From Lithospermum erythrorhizon (lineage: Eukaryota; Streptophyta; Magnoliopsida; Boraginales; Boraginaceae), in contig JADFUC010001680.1 in the NCBI GenBank assembly GCA_019722365.1, forward strand, positions 434,001 to 498,000: a stretch of DNA of 64,000 nucleotides. The letters run 5' to 3'. A program made the translations under genes and the position numbers. Shown here in pieces: positions 52,136 to 64,000 of this stretch (the first letter of the stretch is position 1; each line of letters opens with the position of its first letter). A model generated the notes under the pieces. It saw nothing but the letters and a program-made list of their open reading frames with translations. It was not told the DNA's origin and made no database searches.

Positions 52136-54165
52136 TTGGAATATAAAATGTACTCGACTCGAGTTCAAGTCGAATGCCGATATATGATATTCGAGTACAT
52201 ATGTACTTCAGTAATAATAATACCCAGAGTACAAATATACTCCTGATCATCGAAGTTTTAGTTTGTACGCGTATATCATGTATCTCGCAGTACGCATGTA
52301 CTACATTGACAAAATATTCTGTGCACACATATACTCTAAGATTGAATTATAGCCAGAAATGTGTGAACAAGTATTCGTAGTACATACATGCATTTATTCA
52401 TACATATACATGCATACTTCCAAAATATTCAATTCTAGGAAGAAAATATATATCTAAATGTATCGAGAGTACATATTTATTCCATACATACACATTTCGA
52501 AAGATATAAATACTCTACATATTAATTGTTAGTTAAAAAATACGTATTTATGTGCTTAGAGCTAATATGTACTTAAAAACATTAACATTGAAGACAATAC
52601 ATACTCCAAAGCTTTTATTGAAAGTTTTTCATTGTATTCAAAGTTCGAGTAAGAGCATGCATTTCAAAAAATATGTAAAAATTTGAGAGCATATATGTAC
52701 TAAAAAATATACTTTAATAGCTAGTCTGGCTACACAGATTTAGTTGAGACATACATGCCAATAAAATATAAAATCTAAAGCACATATACCTAACAATAGC
52801 TTAGTTTTAAAGTTTTAAATATGTCTGAGCAATATAATACTGTATATATTCAGCATTATTATATACTCTAAAAATACTGTTTGTTGAATGTGTTTAAATA
52901 TAATGGTGAGTCTATATGTTCAAAACTACACATTTGAGTACATATGTACTCAAACTTGTACATTGAAAGTACATATATACTCCAAAGATACTCCTGTGAA
53001 CTCGAACGTGTTTAAAATGTATCAGATGCTTAAGGCTCGATTTCAATATGTTCTTCGTTTGATATTTAATTGACTTGCACGAGCCGCCATTCTCTAAAGT
53101 TCACACCAACCCCAAGTATTTAATACGGACTACGTCATTTGAGGTAAATATCTATGCTGATACTATGAGTTAAATAATCCCCAATACTTTCCACTGTAAG
53201 TGGCGATGCTTGGCTAATAAAGGATCTAACGCAAAGTTTCTACTAAATCTGCATTGAGATCCATTGTTTGATCTGAACCCTGGAAATTATGCACACAGCT
53301 GAGCTCCTAATGGCGAGGAGGTCCTTCAATACGCGCAAAGAGTTGTGATTTGATGTGAAGATCAATCCAACACGGTTGGCCGCCACCAGAATCAAAGCTT
53401 AAAGTTCAGCAAGAACGCAGTTCACGCAGAGAGGCGGTCATAACTAATGCTAAGAATGCGATACTAGATATATACACAGCATTTGCGACAATACATATTT
53501 ATTTTTAGATTGTAAATAATTGTATATTTGTGCTCTAGTTGTTATATGAAGAATACATTTGTACTCTATTTGATGGTAGTTGTATCTAAATAGTACTTTT
53601 ATACTCACACAAATGTTTGAAGAATATATTTGTACTTTATATAATATCTAAAAAGTACATTTGTATTCTAGCTACACGTATATGAATTCTAGTTTAGTAA
53701 TGTAACATGTATTTAGAGACAGAAGGGCCTAGCCATGTCAAAGAGCGTAAAGATACATAAGATTTAGTTTTAGCTAAAATCAGCAGATCTCAGATCCGTA
53801 TCACATTTAAAGATTCTATACATTGTCGTTAATATACTATTAAATAACGTGTATATTCGCATCATGCATTAGTATCTAAAAGTATAAATATTATATAAAA
53901 AGCAAGATTCGACACAAGACAAGATTCAAAGAAAGCATTTCCATACTAATACAAATGTTTCAATAAGCATAATGACTATTATATCCCTAAGAGTGATATA
54001 TGCACTCTAAATTAAACTACCCGGATACAATGAAAATATATGATTTTATATGCACTTCATACTCATACATTTACCTTCCTAAGAGTATATTACGGCTCTA
54101 AATTAACCAAATAAGTTACAAATTACTTATTTAATTTATTGTGAGTACATTGACACCCAAATACT
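52136..54165. repeat. Field of degenerate palindromic GTACATATGTAC-type repeats
   Basis: Dozens of variants of GAGTACATATGTACTC are spread at irregular 20-100 bp spacing. Clear examples lie at about 52192, 52230, 52290, 52470, 52690, 52933-52954 (a perfect 22-bp palindrome), 52970, 53560, 53595, 53655, 54085 and 54145. A GC-richer block (about 53075-53450) without the motif interrupts the field. No transposase or LTR is associated. Confidence 0.7.
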
Positions 54166-55870
54166 TTATATTAAAATGCATATGTGCATTCTTAAATTAA
54201 CTAATATAACTAATATAATTTATTTCTGTTGCACTATATATCGGGTTTTCCCAAGAGCTGCATATGTGATTCTATATTAACCAAATTGCTATGTAAAAAT
54301 CTCTTTTCTCACACTTCAAAGAGACAAGAACAATGTAAGCTTCAATAAGAAAATAAAATTCCATAATTTTAGTATTTAACAATGATGTTCAATAACAAAA
54401 TCAAATTCCAATACAAATTCAACATGAAAAACTATATACATCAAATATTAAATTCCTAAACAACAATCGAACTAAAGAAATTTCAGATTTTAGATACATA
54501 ATTACAAATTTTAGATGCTATAAAATCCTAATTAAAAATCAACCTAAATTACTATCAATTTCTAAAATTAAGAATAGGAAGATTCATAATCAAGAAGATT
54601 TGTAAACGAAACCTTAACATCATAGAATTTAATGATTAAATACTAAATCGGGATGTTGTTCAAATCCTAAATTACCTCAAAATCACGACGTTCTCTAACT
54701 TTTGCGGTTTAAAGCCGATTCACTTTCCCTCTTTCCTGCTTAATGCATTCCACATCTAATTTGTTAAGAATTGAGAGAAATATTGAGAAAATGTAGAGAG
54801 AGATTAAAAAGAAAAAGTGATTATGATAGTAGAGAATTCAAGCAGAAAAGCTGCATGGTTACAAATGCACATTGGGCGTGATGTTGATTTGTTTTGATTT
54901 CTATTTTCGCGTAAGGTCACATGACCTTTAAGCAACATAAAGACTTTGGAACCATTCACAACATTGTGATCAAATTCAAAAATAATTTTCACGCAAAGAA
55001 GTGATTCAATCGTGTCACCTGACACCATGCGGCTATGACCAAAATTGATCCCTGATCAACTTATTTTGGGCACCCAAAATGCTCCTGTGAGAATATAATA
55101 ATAATAATAAAAGTAGGCATCAACAAGCCAGCAGTCGCCACTCTTAAGAACCTGGGCCATTTATTGCTTTTATTTTTTCTTCTTTTTAAATAATATTTTT
55201 ACAATAATAATAAAAAAAATACCATTATTTTTTATTTTCGAGATCTATAAAATATACCTGATTTAGATATTCCTGACATCATATATTTTTTAAGTTTTTT
55301 ACACTCATTTTCATTACTTCAGATTAAAAATATTATGCAAATTTTTTCAAATAAAAAATATATTTCTGAAAGTTTAATATAAAGAATAAGAGAAAATAAT
55401 TGACACCCAAATAACACTGTCAGACTGCTGTTAAAATTGTGATTATTCATTTAATAAGTGTTTCAAGCGATACCTTAGATTTAAGCATAATGAGACCCCT
55501 CAAAACAAAAATTAATAATTTATTCATCATAATGACCAAATTCATCTGCAGAATTTATCTTTAATAAATTGAGCTTTTTTTTACCCCTCCTCCTTTGTAA
55601 AATGGTCCCACATTAAACTAAAAAAATTACCATCCAGTGGATTGGTTCGGGTGGAGAAAAAAAAAAGAATTGAACTTAGATTTTTCTGAAATATAAGTTC
55701 AATTCCTCCTTATTTTGCAAGCTATATATTTGAATTTATATCTATATGGTAAAGATTCAATATATAGTGCAGAGAATTACTATTGCATTGTTCAACTTCC
55801 CCCCAAAATTCTTCACATTATGTCATATAGCTTCATTGTAGCATTTAGCTAGATAAAAATTCAATTGCTT
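54166..55870. other. Intergenic DNA upstream of the CSLC repeat array
   Basis: AT-rich, no gene. A few microsatellite-like stretches are present. The DNA at 54660-55030 is slightly less AT-rich but has no recognised product. Confidence 0.5.
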
Positions 55871-56724
55871 TAGTTATAGCTTGTGATTTGAAGAAAAAGA
55901 ATTAAGGGCATTTGAATAATTTGTATAGTTATAATTATACTCGAATTTTTTTTAATTATAGCTTCTGATTTGAAGAAAAAGAATCAAGGCCATTTGAAGA
56001 ATTTGTAGAGTTATAGTATAACTCCATATTTTCTAGTTATAGCTTCTGATTTGGAGAAAAAGAATCAAGGGCATTTGAAGAATTTGTAGAGTTATGGTAA
56101 AACTCCAAAAAAATTTAGTTATAGCTTCTGATTTTAAAAAAGAATCAAGGTCATTTCAAAATTTTGTAGAGTTATAGTAAAAAAACTATCTTTTTAGTTA
56201 TAGCTTCTGATTTGAACTAAAAGAATCAAGGGCATTTGAAAAACTTGTAGAGTTATATTATAACTCCATATTTTCTAGTTGTGGCTTCTGATTGGAAGAA
56301 AAAGAATCAAAGGCATTTGAGAAATTTGTAGAGTTATAGTGAAAAAACAATTTTTTTTAGTTGTAGCAACTGATTTGGAGATAAAGAATCAAGGGCATTT
56401 GAAAAATTTCTAGAGTTATAGTAAAGAAGCAACCTTTTTAGTTATAGCTTCTGATTTGAAGAAAAAGGGATAAAGGGTATTTGAAAAATTTGTTTTATAG
56501 CTTCTGATTTGAAGAGAAAGGGATAAAGGGTATTTGAAAAAATTGTAGTTATAGTAAAAAAACCAATCTTTTTTGTTATAGCTTCGATTTGAAGAGAAAG
56601 AGATAAAGGGTATTTGAAACATTTGTAGAATTTTAGTAAAAATCCAATGTTTTTGGTTATAACTTCGGATTTATAGAAAAGGGGATAAATTGTATTTGAA
56701 AAAAATTGTGGAGTTGTAGTATAC
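55871..56724. repeat. Minisatellite, 11 units of about 80 bp, upstream of CSLC
   Basis: Units start TAGTTATAGCTTCTGATTTG and continue GAAGAAAAAGAATCAAGGGC... TTGTAGAGTTATAGTAAAA. Starts at about 55872, 55953, 56033, 56117, 56195, 56276, 56359, 56440, 56492, 56570 and 56655; most spacings are 78-85 bp, one is 52. Units differ by a few per cent to 20 per cent. The last unit ends about 10 bp before the CSLC start codon, so part of the array must be in the promoter or 5' UTR. Confidence 0.93.
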
Positions 56725-56734
56725 AAAGACACAG

Positions 56735-59468
56735 ATGGAGCTGTCGTTTGATTGGTTGAAGAGGGAGGGGCAAAGAGGGGGTGGAACACCAGTGGTGGTG
56801 AAAATGGAGAATCCAAATAACTGGTCCATTTCTGAAATTGAAACCCCTTTAGAAGAAGATTTCCTCTCCCCAAGTGAAAGGAAAAACCATAGGAACAAGA
56901 ATGCTAAGCAGATAACTTGGGTCCTTTTATTGAAAGCACATAAAGCAGCTGGTTGTTTGACCTCCATTGCCTCCACATTGTTCTCCATTGGCTCTATCGT
57001 CCGGCGCCGTGTTGCTTCTGGTAGAACTGACAGTAGTGATAGTCTAGAGGCTGAGGATCCAGTTGTTGGGTCAAGGTTTTATTCATGTATAAAGGTTTTC
57101 TTGTGGGTGTCTTTAGTTTTGCTTTGTTTTGAAATGGCTGCTTACTTCAGAGGGTGGAGTTTTAGTACACCAGATCTTCAGTTGGCGTATTTGTACACTT
57201 TAAGGGATGCTATGGTTGTTAGGGATGTGTTTGGCTCATTTTATTCGACATGGATTGTGATTAGGGTGGAGTATCTAGCTCCAGCATTGCAGTTCTTGAT
57301 TGATATTTGTATTATTCTGTTTCTTATACAGAGTATAGATAGGTTGCTTTTGTGTCTTGGGTGCTTTTGGATTAAAATTAGGAACAGCAAGCCTGTTGCA
57401 AAAGAATCACCTTTAGATCTTGAGTCTGGTGAGGGAGGTTATTTCCCTATGGTTTTAGTTCAAATCCCAATGTGTAATGAAAAGGAGGTAATTTTCTAAG
57501 GTTTCTTGTCAAAATTTCCGTATATGTTTGAAGTTTTTTGGAACTTAAAATATGGAGATTAAAGATGATGCATTTTTATTTGTGTTGGTAATTAGGTGAC
57601 TGGTGAAGCTCTGTTTTTTGCTTATGAATATCGGTCAAACCCATGGAAATGATATGCATATTTTAATGGATGTTGATGGGATAAGTTTAATTTCTGTGTT
57701 TATAGAAATCAATCTTTGTTTCTTCAGTTGAATTTTGTTGGTTTTGATGGTAAATGTATCTTTTATTGTGTGTTGATCAGGTTTATCAGCAGTCAATAGC
57801 TGCAGTGTCTAATTTGGATTGGCCTAAAGGGAAATTGTTAGTCCAAGTGTTGGATGATTCGGATGATCCGACAACACAGCTACTGATCAAGGATGAGGTT
57901 CATAAGTGGCACCTAGAGGGTGCTAATATTGTGTACAGGCATAGAGTGAGCAGAGAAGGGTACAAAGCGGGAAATCTTAAGTCTGCCATGAGTTGTAGCT
58001 ATGTTAAAGACTATGAATTTGTATCCATTTTCGATGCTGATTTCCAGCCTAGTCCTGACTTTCTGAAAAGAACAATTCCTTTTTTCAAGGTAATCCATTA
58101 GTGTTGCTTGTGGAAGAAATTTTATCTATGAGCAAATTGCTGTAATGATTTGAATACCGTATACTAGCCATTATAGTCGGAAGGTCCCTGTTTGTCAATG
58201 TGTTGATGAGCTAATTTAGTCATTGTTTTTTACTCAACTTTGCAGGACAATGAGGATCTTGGGTTGGTTCAAACAAGGTGGTCTTTTGTCAACAAGGATG
58301 AAAATTTACTAACACGGTTGCAATACATTAATTTAGCATTTCATTTTGAGGTAGAGCAGCAAGTCAACGGAATTTTCCTAAATTTCTTTGGCTTCAATGG
58401 TACTGCTGGTGTGTGGAGGATAAAGGCACTGGAAGGTTCAGGTGGTTGGATGGAGAGGACTACAGTGGAGGATATGGATATTGCTGTCCGTGCCCATCTG
58501 CATGGATGGAAGTTCGTCTTCCTCAATGATGTGGAGGTATGGATATTCCCAACTCTATCATTTTACTCATCATCTAAACTCGAATTTAGCAATCTGAGTG
58601 ATTTCTTTTCAATCGCAGTGTCAATGCGAAATACCAGAATCTTATGAGGCTTACCGCAAGCAACAACACCGGTGGCATTCTGGCCCTATGCAACTGTTTC
58701 GTCTCTGTTTGTCAGACATTATTCAGTCAAAGGTAAATTACTAATATGAAACTCCCATCATTCTCATTTCCAATTGTGTATTATCTTAATCTCCATTGGA
58801 CCCCTTTACCGACAATTTCCAAAATATTGAAATTTTTGCAGATAAGCATTTGGAAGAAAGGGAACTTGATATTCCTCTTCTTTCTTCTAAGGAAATTGAT
58901 ATTGCCATTTTATTCCTTCACCCTATTCTGTATCATTCTGCCCATGACTATGTTTATACCAGAAGCTACTCTTCCAACATGGATTGTGTGCTATATTCCT
59001 GCTGCCATGTCATTCATCAATATACTCCCGGCACCTAAATCATTCCCATTCATTGTTCCATATCTCCTATTTGAAAACACAATGTCGGTAACTAAGTTCA
59101 ATGCTATGATCTCCGGTCTATTTCAACTTGGAAGTGCATATGAATGGATTGTTACAAAGAAATCTGGGCGCTCTTCTGAGGGTGATTTAGTGACCTTGCT
59201 TGATGAGAACCCTCAGTACAAAAGAGGCAATTCAGATCCTGGTTTGGAGGAGTTGCATGAAGAGATTAATAAACAAGCTCAGAAGCCTGCAAAGAAGAAG
59301 AAACACAACCGGATATATACAAAAGAATTGGCACTAGCTTTCTTGCTTTTAACAGCATCTGCTAGAAGTCTGTTGTCCGCTCAAGGCATCCATTTTTACT
59401 TCTTGCTTTTTCAGGGCATATCGTTCCTTCTTGTTGGACTAGACTTGATTGGCGAGCAAGTCGAGTAA
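56735..59468 (+). CDS. CSLC: Cellulose synthase-like C glucan synthase (xyloglucan backbone)
   Basis: Golgi GT2 enzyme that polymerises the beta-1,4-glucan backbone of xyloglucan. Exons 56735-57487, 57781-58089, 58246-58536, 58619-58732 and 58842-59468 join in frame to 697 residues, the normal CSLC length. The N-terminus ([20 protein letters not shown]) is the conserved CSLC start. Hydrophobic segments at about 109-130 and 182-212 precede the catalytic part. There VLDDSDD, FDADFQP (DxD), TVEDMD and QQHRW (the Q..RW motif) give the D, DxD, D, QxxRW set of processive GT2 enzymes. Four or so membrane helices follow, with a Lys-rich loop ([10 protein letters not shown]) before the last pair. No defects. 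Oddity: it has an approximately 80-bp repeat array directly in front. Which CSLC subgroup it is cannot be said from sequence alone. Confidence 0.96.
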
Positions 59469-60480
59469 AAGAGATATGATGCTAAATGAATCATTACCAT
59501 CTGTTGGTAAACTATTAAATTTCGCAGGATTGAAGAAATCAAGTTCTCGCGAAAGAATGTGGTTCAGACATCAGCTTTTCTTCAATCCTTCACACTCCCC
59601 ATGCCTCTCCTGTTGAATAGAGAAAGGTACAATAACTTATGGCAGCATGAAGTGTAGATAGCACCATTACAGAATGTTGTTTCTTTGTAACAGAAATCCT
59701 CTTTTCCCATTTGGGGTTCCCTTCTGTAATTTTATTTTTTTATCTTACTTGTACATTCTTTCTGTTCACATTTCTTTTGTAATTGAGTCCTATTATGTGA
59801 AATACAAATGTAGTTAAATTTGTATGAGGGTTTTGATGGGACATTAGCTCCATTCTATTATAGAAGTGTTATTGATTTTACTGGGATAAAAAGCTCAGGC
59901 ATCGATTAATATAGTTCCACTGTATTAGTCTGCATCACGTTATGGTGTCATACTTTTCTATTTACCTTCCCCTACAATAGATTACAATAATTTCTAACCC
60001 TCTTTCCCCTACAACGAAATTCGAAGTTCTCAAAAAATCACAGATAGCTTCAACCGCTAATTATCAGATTATCTCATTTACCTTAACATTTTAAGATTCA
60101 ATTGGTATATTCCATTTTTTATAGTGGTTGTTGGACTCTTGAATATTTGGCCATGAATTTAGATTCTGTGATATTCTCAACAATTAATAATACTAATTAT
60201 CGTATAAGACAAATTCAATCAGACGACCATTATTTAACAATTACTTTATGTAAACTACCATACATATCTATTTCTCTTTCTAAATGATAATGCGTAGCAT
60301 TTTGAAGAATCATTCAAATCACGAAACTCAATTTTATTTTTTCATTATTTATTAACCGCTAATTCTCCTTTCCGCTTCCCGCTTTCCGTACTTATATATG
60401 GATAGATAACTGTTACCTAAAGTTTTGACCGACAATGTCACATAACCAAATGTTGGAACAGGTCAGGAAAACAAATCACA
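59469..60480. other. CSLC 3' UTR and following intergenic DNA
   Basis: The stretch to about 59830 looks like a long plant 3' UTR (for example TTTGTAAT- and TTATGTGAAATACAAATG-like ends). No gene follows. Confidence 0.5.
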
Positions 60481-62004
60481 GTACTACCTCCATCCATTTC
60501 TTTTCATCCTTCTTGTGAGGTACAATCTATACAAGTTTTCCGGCAAATTTGAAACTCTCTCAATTAAAAATAAAATATCTCAATTAAATTTCTACTTTCA
60601 TTGCAGTTGCTCAACTATTAAATTGGTCAAATAGCTAGGAACTTCTTTTTGAAAATTCTGTTTTGAGAAAACCCCTAAGAATTAGTTAACGAGGAAGTAT
60701 GTGCAAATAGCCAGTTAGCCACACACCCCACACTCCACAATATTATTATAGCCAGCCACATGAGGTATTATCACCACATATATTTAAGATATATATATAT
60801 GAGCACATTGAATTTACAAGTTTATATTTTAATAAATTATTTTTCATAAACAATCAAATATTTTAACAAATTGATCATCAAAGTCCTAATTTTTTTGTAT
60901 GAGTATAGTGTTACAAGTACATATTCTTTTCATCCTTTTATCTAAGACTCATTTAATTTTGCTCAAAATTTAATAAAAATTCAAACATATCTCACAAACA
61001 AACTTTTCCTCCAATTTTTTATTTTATTTAATTTGATAAAAAGATAACCAAAAAAGAATTTCTATTTTAGGAAATTGATCCTTCGGGATTAAGAAAGACT
61101 TTGATCGCTCTCCCTTAAAATTATTTTGTGATTGAAATTGTAAAAATGACAAAATTGAACAGACGCTTTCCCTAAAATAAAAGGAAATTTCATAAAATTA
61201 TTCACTCGCCCCATTCACCCCTAAATTTATACCTCCTATTTTGCAAGCTTATTTTTTCTCCTCATTTTACTCTTTTTCAATTATATAAAAGTAAAATAAT
61301 AAATATTTTCTTCATGTCCAAATATAAATTAAAAAATACATTTCATTCAACATCCATATTTAATATATTATTTTATTCCTTTTAAAATTTAATTTTATCT
61401 TAAATTTCTATCATATATTTAAAATATTTTAATTTTCACTAAATAATAATATGAAAGTAGAAAGATAAGACTTGTTAAGTTATGTTAATTAATAAAATTA
61501 TAAGTGGAACATGTAATTTAAACGGTGGAGAGACTATAACTCACGGATCCAATTTTCAAAGAAGAAAATTGGAATATATGTGGTCAGTACAAGAAAAGCT
61601 GAAAATGGTGAAATGACACCATAATTATTGACATAAACCCTACGGAGTAAGAGTTTTGTCCTTTTAAACACTAATTCCAATGAGATTAGGGGCCTCACCA
61701 TTTTTCTATACTCCTTGGGAAACTTCAACTCTTGGACAGTAGGACTTGGCAAGGTCATCACACTAAACTCCATGCACCTAATTTTGCACTCTATAATACT
61801 TCCTTCAATGTTACGATCTTCATTAGTAAACCGTTAGAGCGAACTGTTGAGACACACACCAAAAACAGTACTTGCTTTTAATGAACGACTATTTTGGGCT
61901 CTGGCTCTGTCAGAAGTGCCATGCAAATTATATGAAGATAAAATAGCTTATTTCATTACTACAAAACACTATTTGAAAGTACAGATATTGGATCCCCCGT
62001 TAGA

Positions 62005-62035
<31 letters not shown>

Positions 62036-63751
62036 ATTTAGCATATAAAAAATTTCTAAATTAAGGATATAAAGAATTAGAGCAAAAAATTACAGGAGTT
62101 TAATTTTTTTGAAATTTTGTGTAAAAACAATGTTCCTAACATTTAGGGATGGAGTCGGGAGAAAATATTAATGATCATTTTTTCTATTTAAAAGTTTGAT
62201 TGTATTGGGGACTCATTGATTTAGTTGGGTCAGCCTATAGGCTATAGGGCTGCTCAATCTTTTAGCCTCAAATGAGACATTCATCCTTATGTGTAAGTGC
62301 CAACTATTTTCTCTTTAATAAAATCGTTAATTAACAAAAAAAAAAAATTGATTATGAATAGTCCATATAACTTAATTAATTAATTCATATATATCTCTTA
62401 ATTTTTATTGTCATGTCTACAAAAAAATATGAATTTTTTAAATTAACGTCTATGTTTAATCATGGGTCGTCATTTCATAATAAATTTTAAATAGTTAATG
62501 AAACCCTATTTATTTGTCTGGAATATCTTCACAATTTTTCGACAATTAAATTTTGTCTTAACCCAATAATCAGAATTTCTTTGTCCAACCCTTCCAAGAC
62601 CCATTGATTAATTTCTTTGTTTCTATATTAGCTTCTCTTAAGAAGATTGTACTATCTTATAACATAAATGAGCACAAGATAATTTACGTAATGTATCATT
62701 TGTAGAGATGTAAAATTGTAAACAAGTCGAGTCGAATTCGAGTTGAAATTTTTTTGGTTGGGCTCGATCACTAAACATACGAGTTTTCGTTGAAGATTTT
62801 TTTACTCGGTCCCTAACCTACCCGTACCCCCCCTTCTCCATCATGCTATTCCTCAATGCCCCTTCCACATTCGAAAACGAAACCCAATTCAACCCACACC
62901 AATCTAACCATTTTCTGAACAATCGAGAAAAAACTTTAAATGAAAGTCAATACAAGTGAATGAATAATACTTCGAAAATAGCTGAGGTTGAGTGAATCTG
63001 ATGGTGAATTTTGGGTTGAATGGTCGAGCTCTGCCTTGGAATGGGGGATTTCAAGGCAATATGAAACATGGTGCACCTACTCATCGTTAGGGTAGGTTAC
63101 GGTAGAGGGTGTTGTTATGGGGTGGGATGGTATGTTTAAATAAGAAGGGAGTGAGTTTTTTTTAATTATTTTATTTCTATTTTGTTTTAAAATATTTTCA
63201 TATGTTAAAATATTTGAAAATGCGTCCAATATTTTTAAGTGTAGTGTTTGAAGAAATGTAAGGCAGGCAAATAATCATTTCTGAATTTTGTGGCAATCTC
63301 TATGGTCGTTCAAAGGTGAAAATTGAGGTTCAGGAACACTCAAGACAAAAAGTGAAACTCAATAACTTGATAGAAAATTATGCAATATATGAGATAACCG
63401 ACCAATTAACCATATACTAAAAAAAAGTCTTTGAAATAATATGGTGACCAATAATATCATTGGCAACCTCCAAAAATCTATTACTCTGAACTCTCCAATC
63501 TATTTTATTGATTTTTTTCACATAATAGATAAATCTTAATATTTAATTGCTTCTTAATCATATTATTAACAAATTTATTAAATTAATAATAGAAGAGTGA
63601 AAAGATTGTCTAATTATATAATTTATATTGTGTCAGCAATAATTTTCAATGAATTCTGACACAAGTTTCACTTCAAAAAGTCAAACAACAATTAAAATGG
63701 ATCAAGAGATTATAACTTTTCCTAATCATTCTGCCTTGCAGTACTGCTGAA
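60481..63751. other. AT-rich intergenic DNA with MITE traces
   Basis: No gene is recognised. Near 60483 a Stowaway-like start (ACTACCTCCATCCATTTC) appears without a clear second end. There is a poly-T run of more than 20 bases at about 62010-62036. A GAGTCGAATTCGAGTTG-type stretch near 62730 and GC-richer DNA at 62820-63130 probably come from old transposons. The 79-codon minus-strand frame at 61534-61773 has no support. Confidence 0.5.
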
Positions 63752-64000
63752 TTAAAGCGAATTCCTCCAATCCACTTTAATTGTCAGTTTGATTTTTTTC
63801 AAATCAATTTCAATTCACTTAATTATTAATTATTAATTATTCTAAAAAATATAAAATTTATATAATCAATTCGCCTTTTAAAAATACTTCGACAAGATTA
63901 ATTTTTTAAATTTCAGAATAATATACTAAAGAAAGAATCAAAATTAAAAAGAATTGCTTGGAGAGTATGAAAAAGCCAATTAAAATGAATTGAAAGGAGT
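63752..64000. repeat. MITE (24-bp-TIR family, copy C), running to the window end
   Basis: The left end GAATTCCTCCAATCCACTTT and the right end (reverse complement ACTCCTTTCAATTCATTTTA) form an imperfect inverted repeat about 24 bp long; the right end coincides with the last base of the window. The family is also present at 25082-25300 and 3733. Confidence 0.7.

Noticed and set aside
55871..56724. CRISPR-like array
   Set aside because: Units vary along their full length without unique spacers, and the genome is a plant's; minisatellite.
56416..56988. Minus-strand open frames over the CSLC start and repeat array
   Set aside because: Produced by the minisatellite and the opposite strand of exon 1; no family features.
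61534..61773. 79-codon minus-strand frame
   Set aside because: No recognisable motif, no splice or promoter context; chance frame.
62010..62036. Long poly-T run as a retrotransposed poly(A) tail
   Set aside because: No gene-like or LINE/SINE sequence adjoins it on the matching side and no target duplication was found.

Overview
The window is plant nuclear DNA, almost certainly from a eudicot. It is AT-rich, its genes carry many GT-AG introns, and all recognisable proteins are land-plant families. Stowaway-type ends (CTCCCTCCGT-like) and repeated ACGGAGTA motifs fit an asterid or Caryophyllales genome, but I cannot fix the order or species from this sequence.

Layout. (1) 1551-8185, plus strand: phosphoenolpyruvate carboxykinase (ATP), 12 coding exons, complete apart from one frameshift in exon 9; intron 3 holds a tRNA-derived SINE. 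(2) 8.5-12.2 kb: a decayed Copia-like LTR retrotransposon on the minus strand, with a second LTR nested in one of its LTRs. (3) 13.3-15.5 kb: a decayed Mutator-like (MULE) transposase with a SWIM zinc finger and a downstream OTU-protease remnant. (4) 16.66-23.1 kb, plus strand: the N-terminal part of symplekin (mRNA 3'-end processing), with a hAT-like element in an intron and a frameshifted, truncated 3' end. (5) 29.3-33.6 kb, minus strand: a five-KH-domain RNA-binding protein (HEN4/RCF3 type) with an acidic repeat array inserted in KH1. (6) 34.7-35.1 kb, minus strand: a small single-pass membrane protein with an acidic tail. (7) 36.4-39.3 kb: an old LTR-flanked element without recognisable coding capacity. 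(8) 39.6-42.9 kb, minus strand: an intact eight-exon squalene epoxidase. (9) 43.6-45.4 kb, minus strand: a hAT transposase pseudogene of the TTF-finger/DUF4371 type. (10) 47.6-50.4 kb: a Copia LTR/primer-binding-site fragment and a Cassandra-like TRIM element carrying a 5S-rRNA-derived module. (11) 52.1-54.2 kb: a field of degenerate GTACATATGTAC-type palindromic repeats. (12) 55.9-59.5 kb, plus strand: an intact five-exon CSLC glucan synthase with an approximately 80-bp minisatellite of 11 units ending about 10 bp before its start codon. (13) 59.5-64 kb: AT-rich intergenic DNA with MITE traces.

The genes are unrelated housekeeping or metabolic genes (gluconeogenesis, sterol synthesis, xyloglucan backbone synthesis, RNA processing). 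They form no operon-like or cluster-like system. The interest lies in the layered transposable elements and in the repeat expansions that touch genes. Exon coordinates were read by eye from splice motifs and protein continuity and should be good to a few bases; element ends are approximate unless a target-site duplication is stated.
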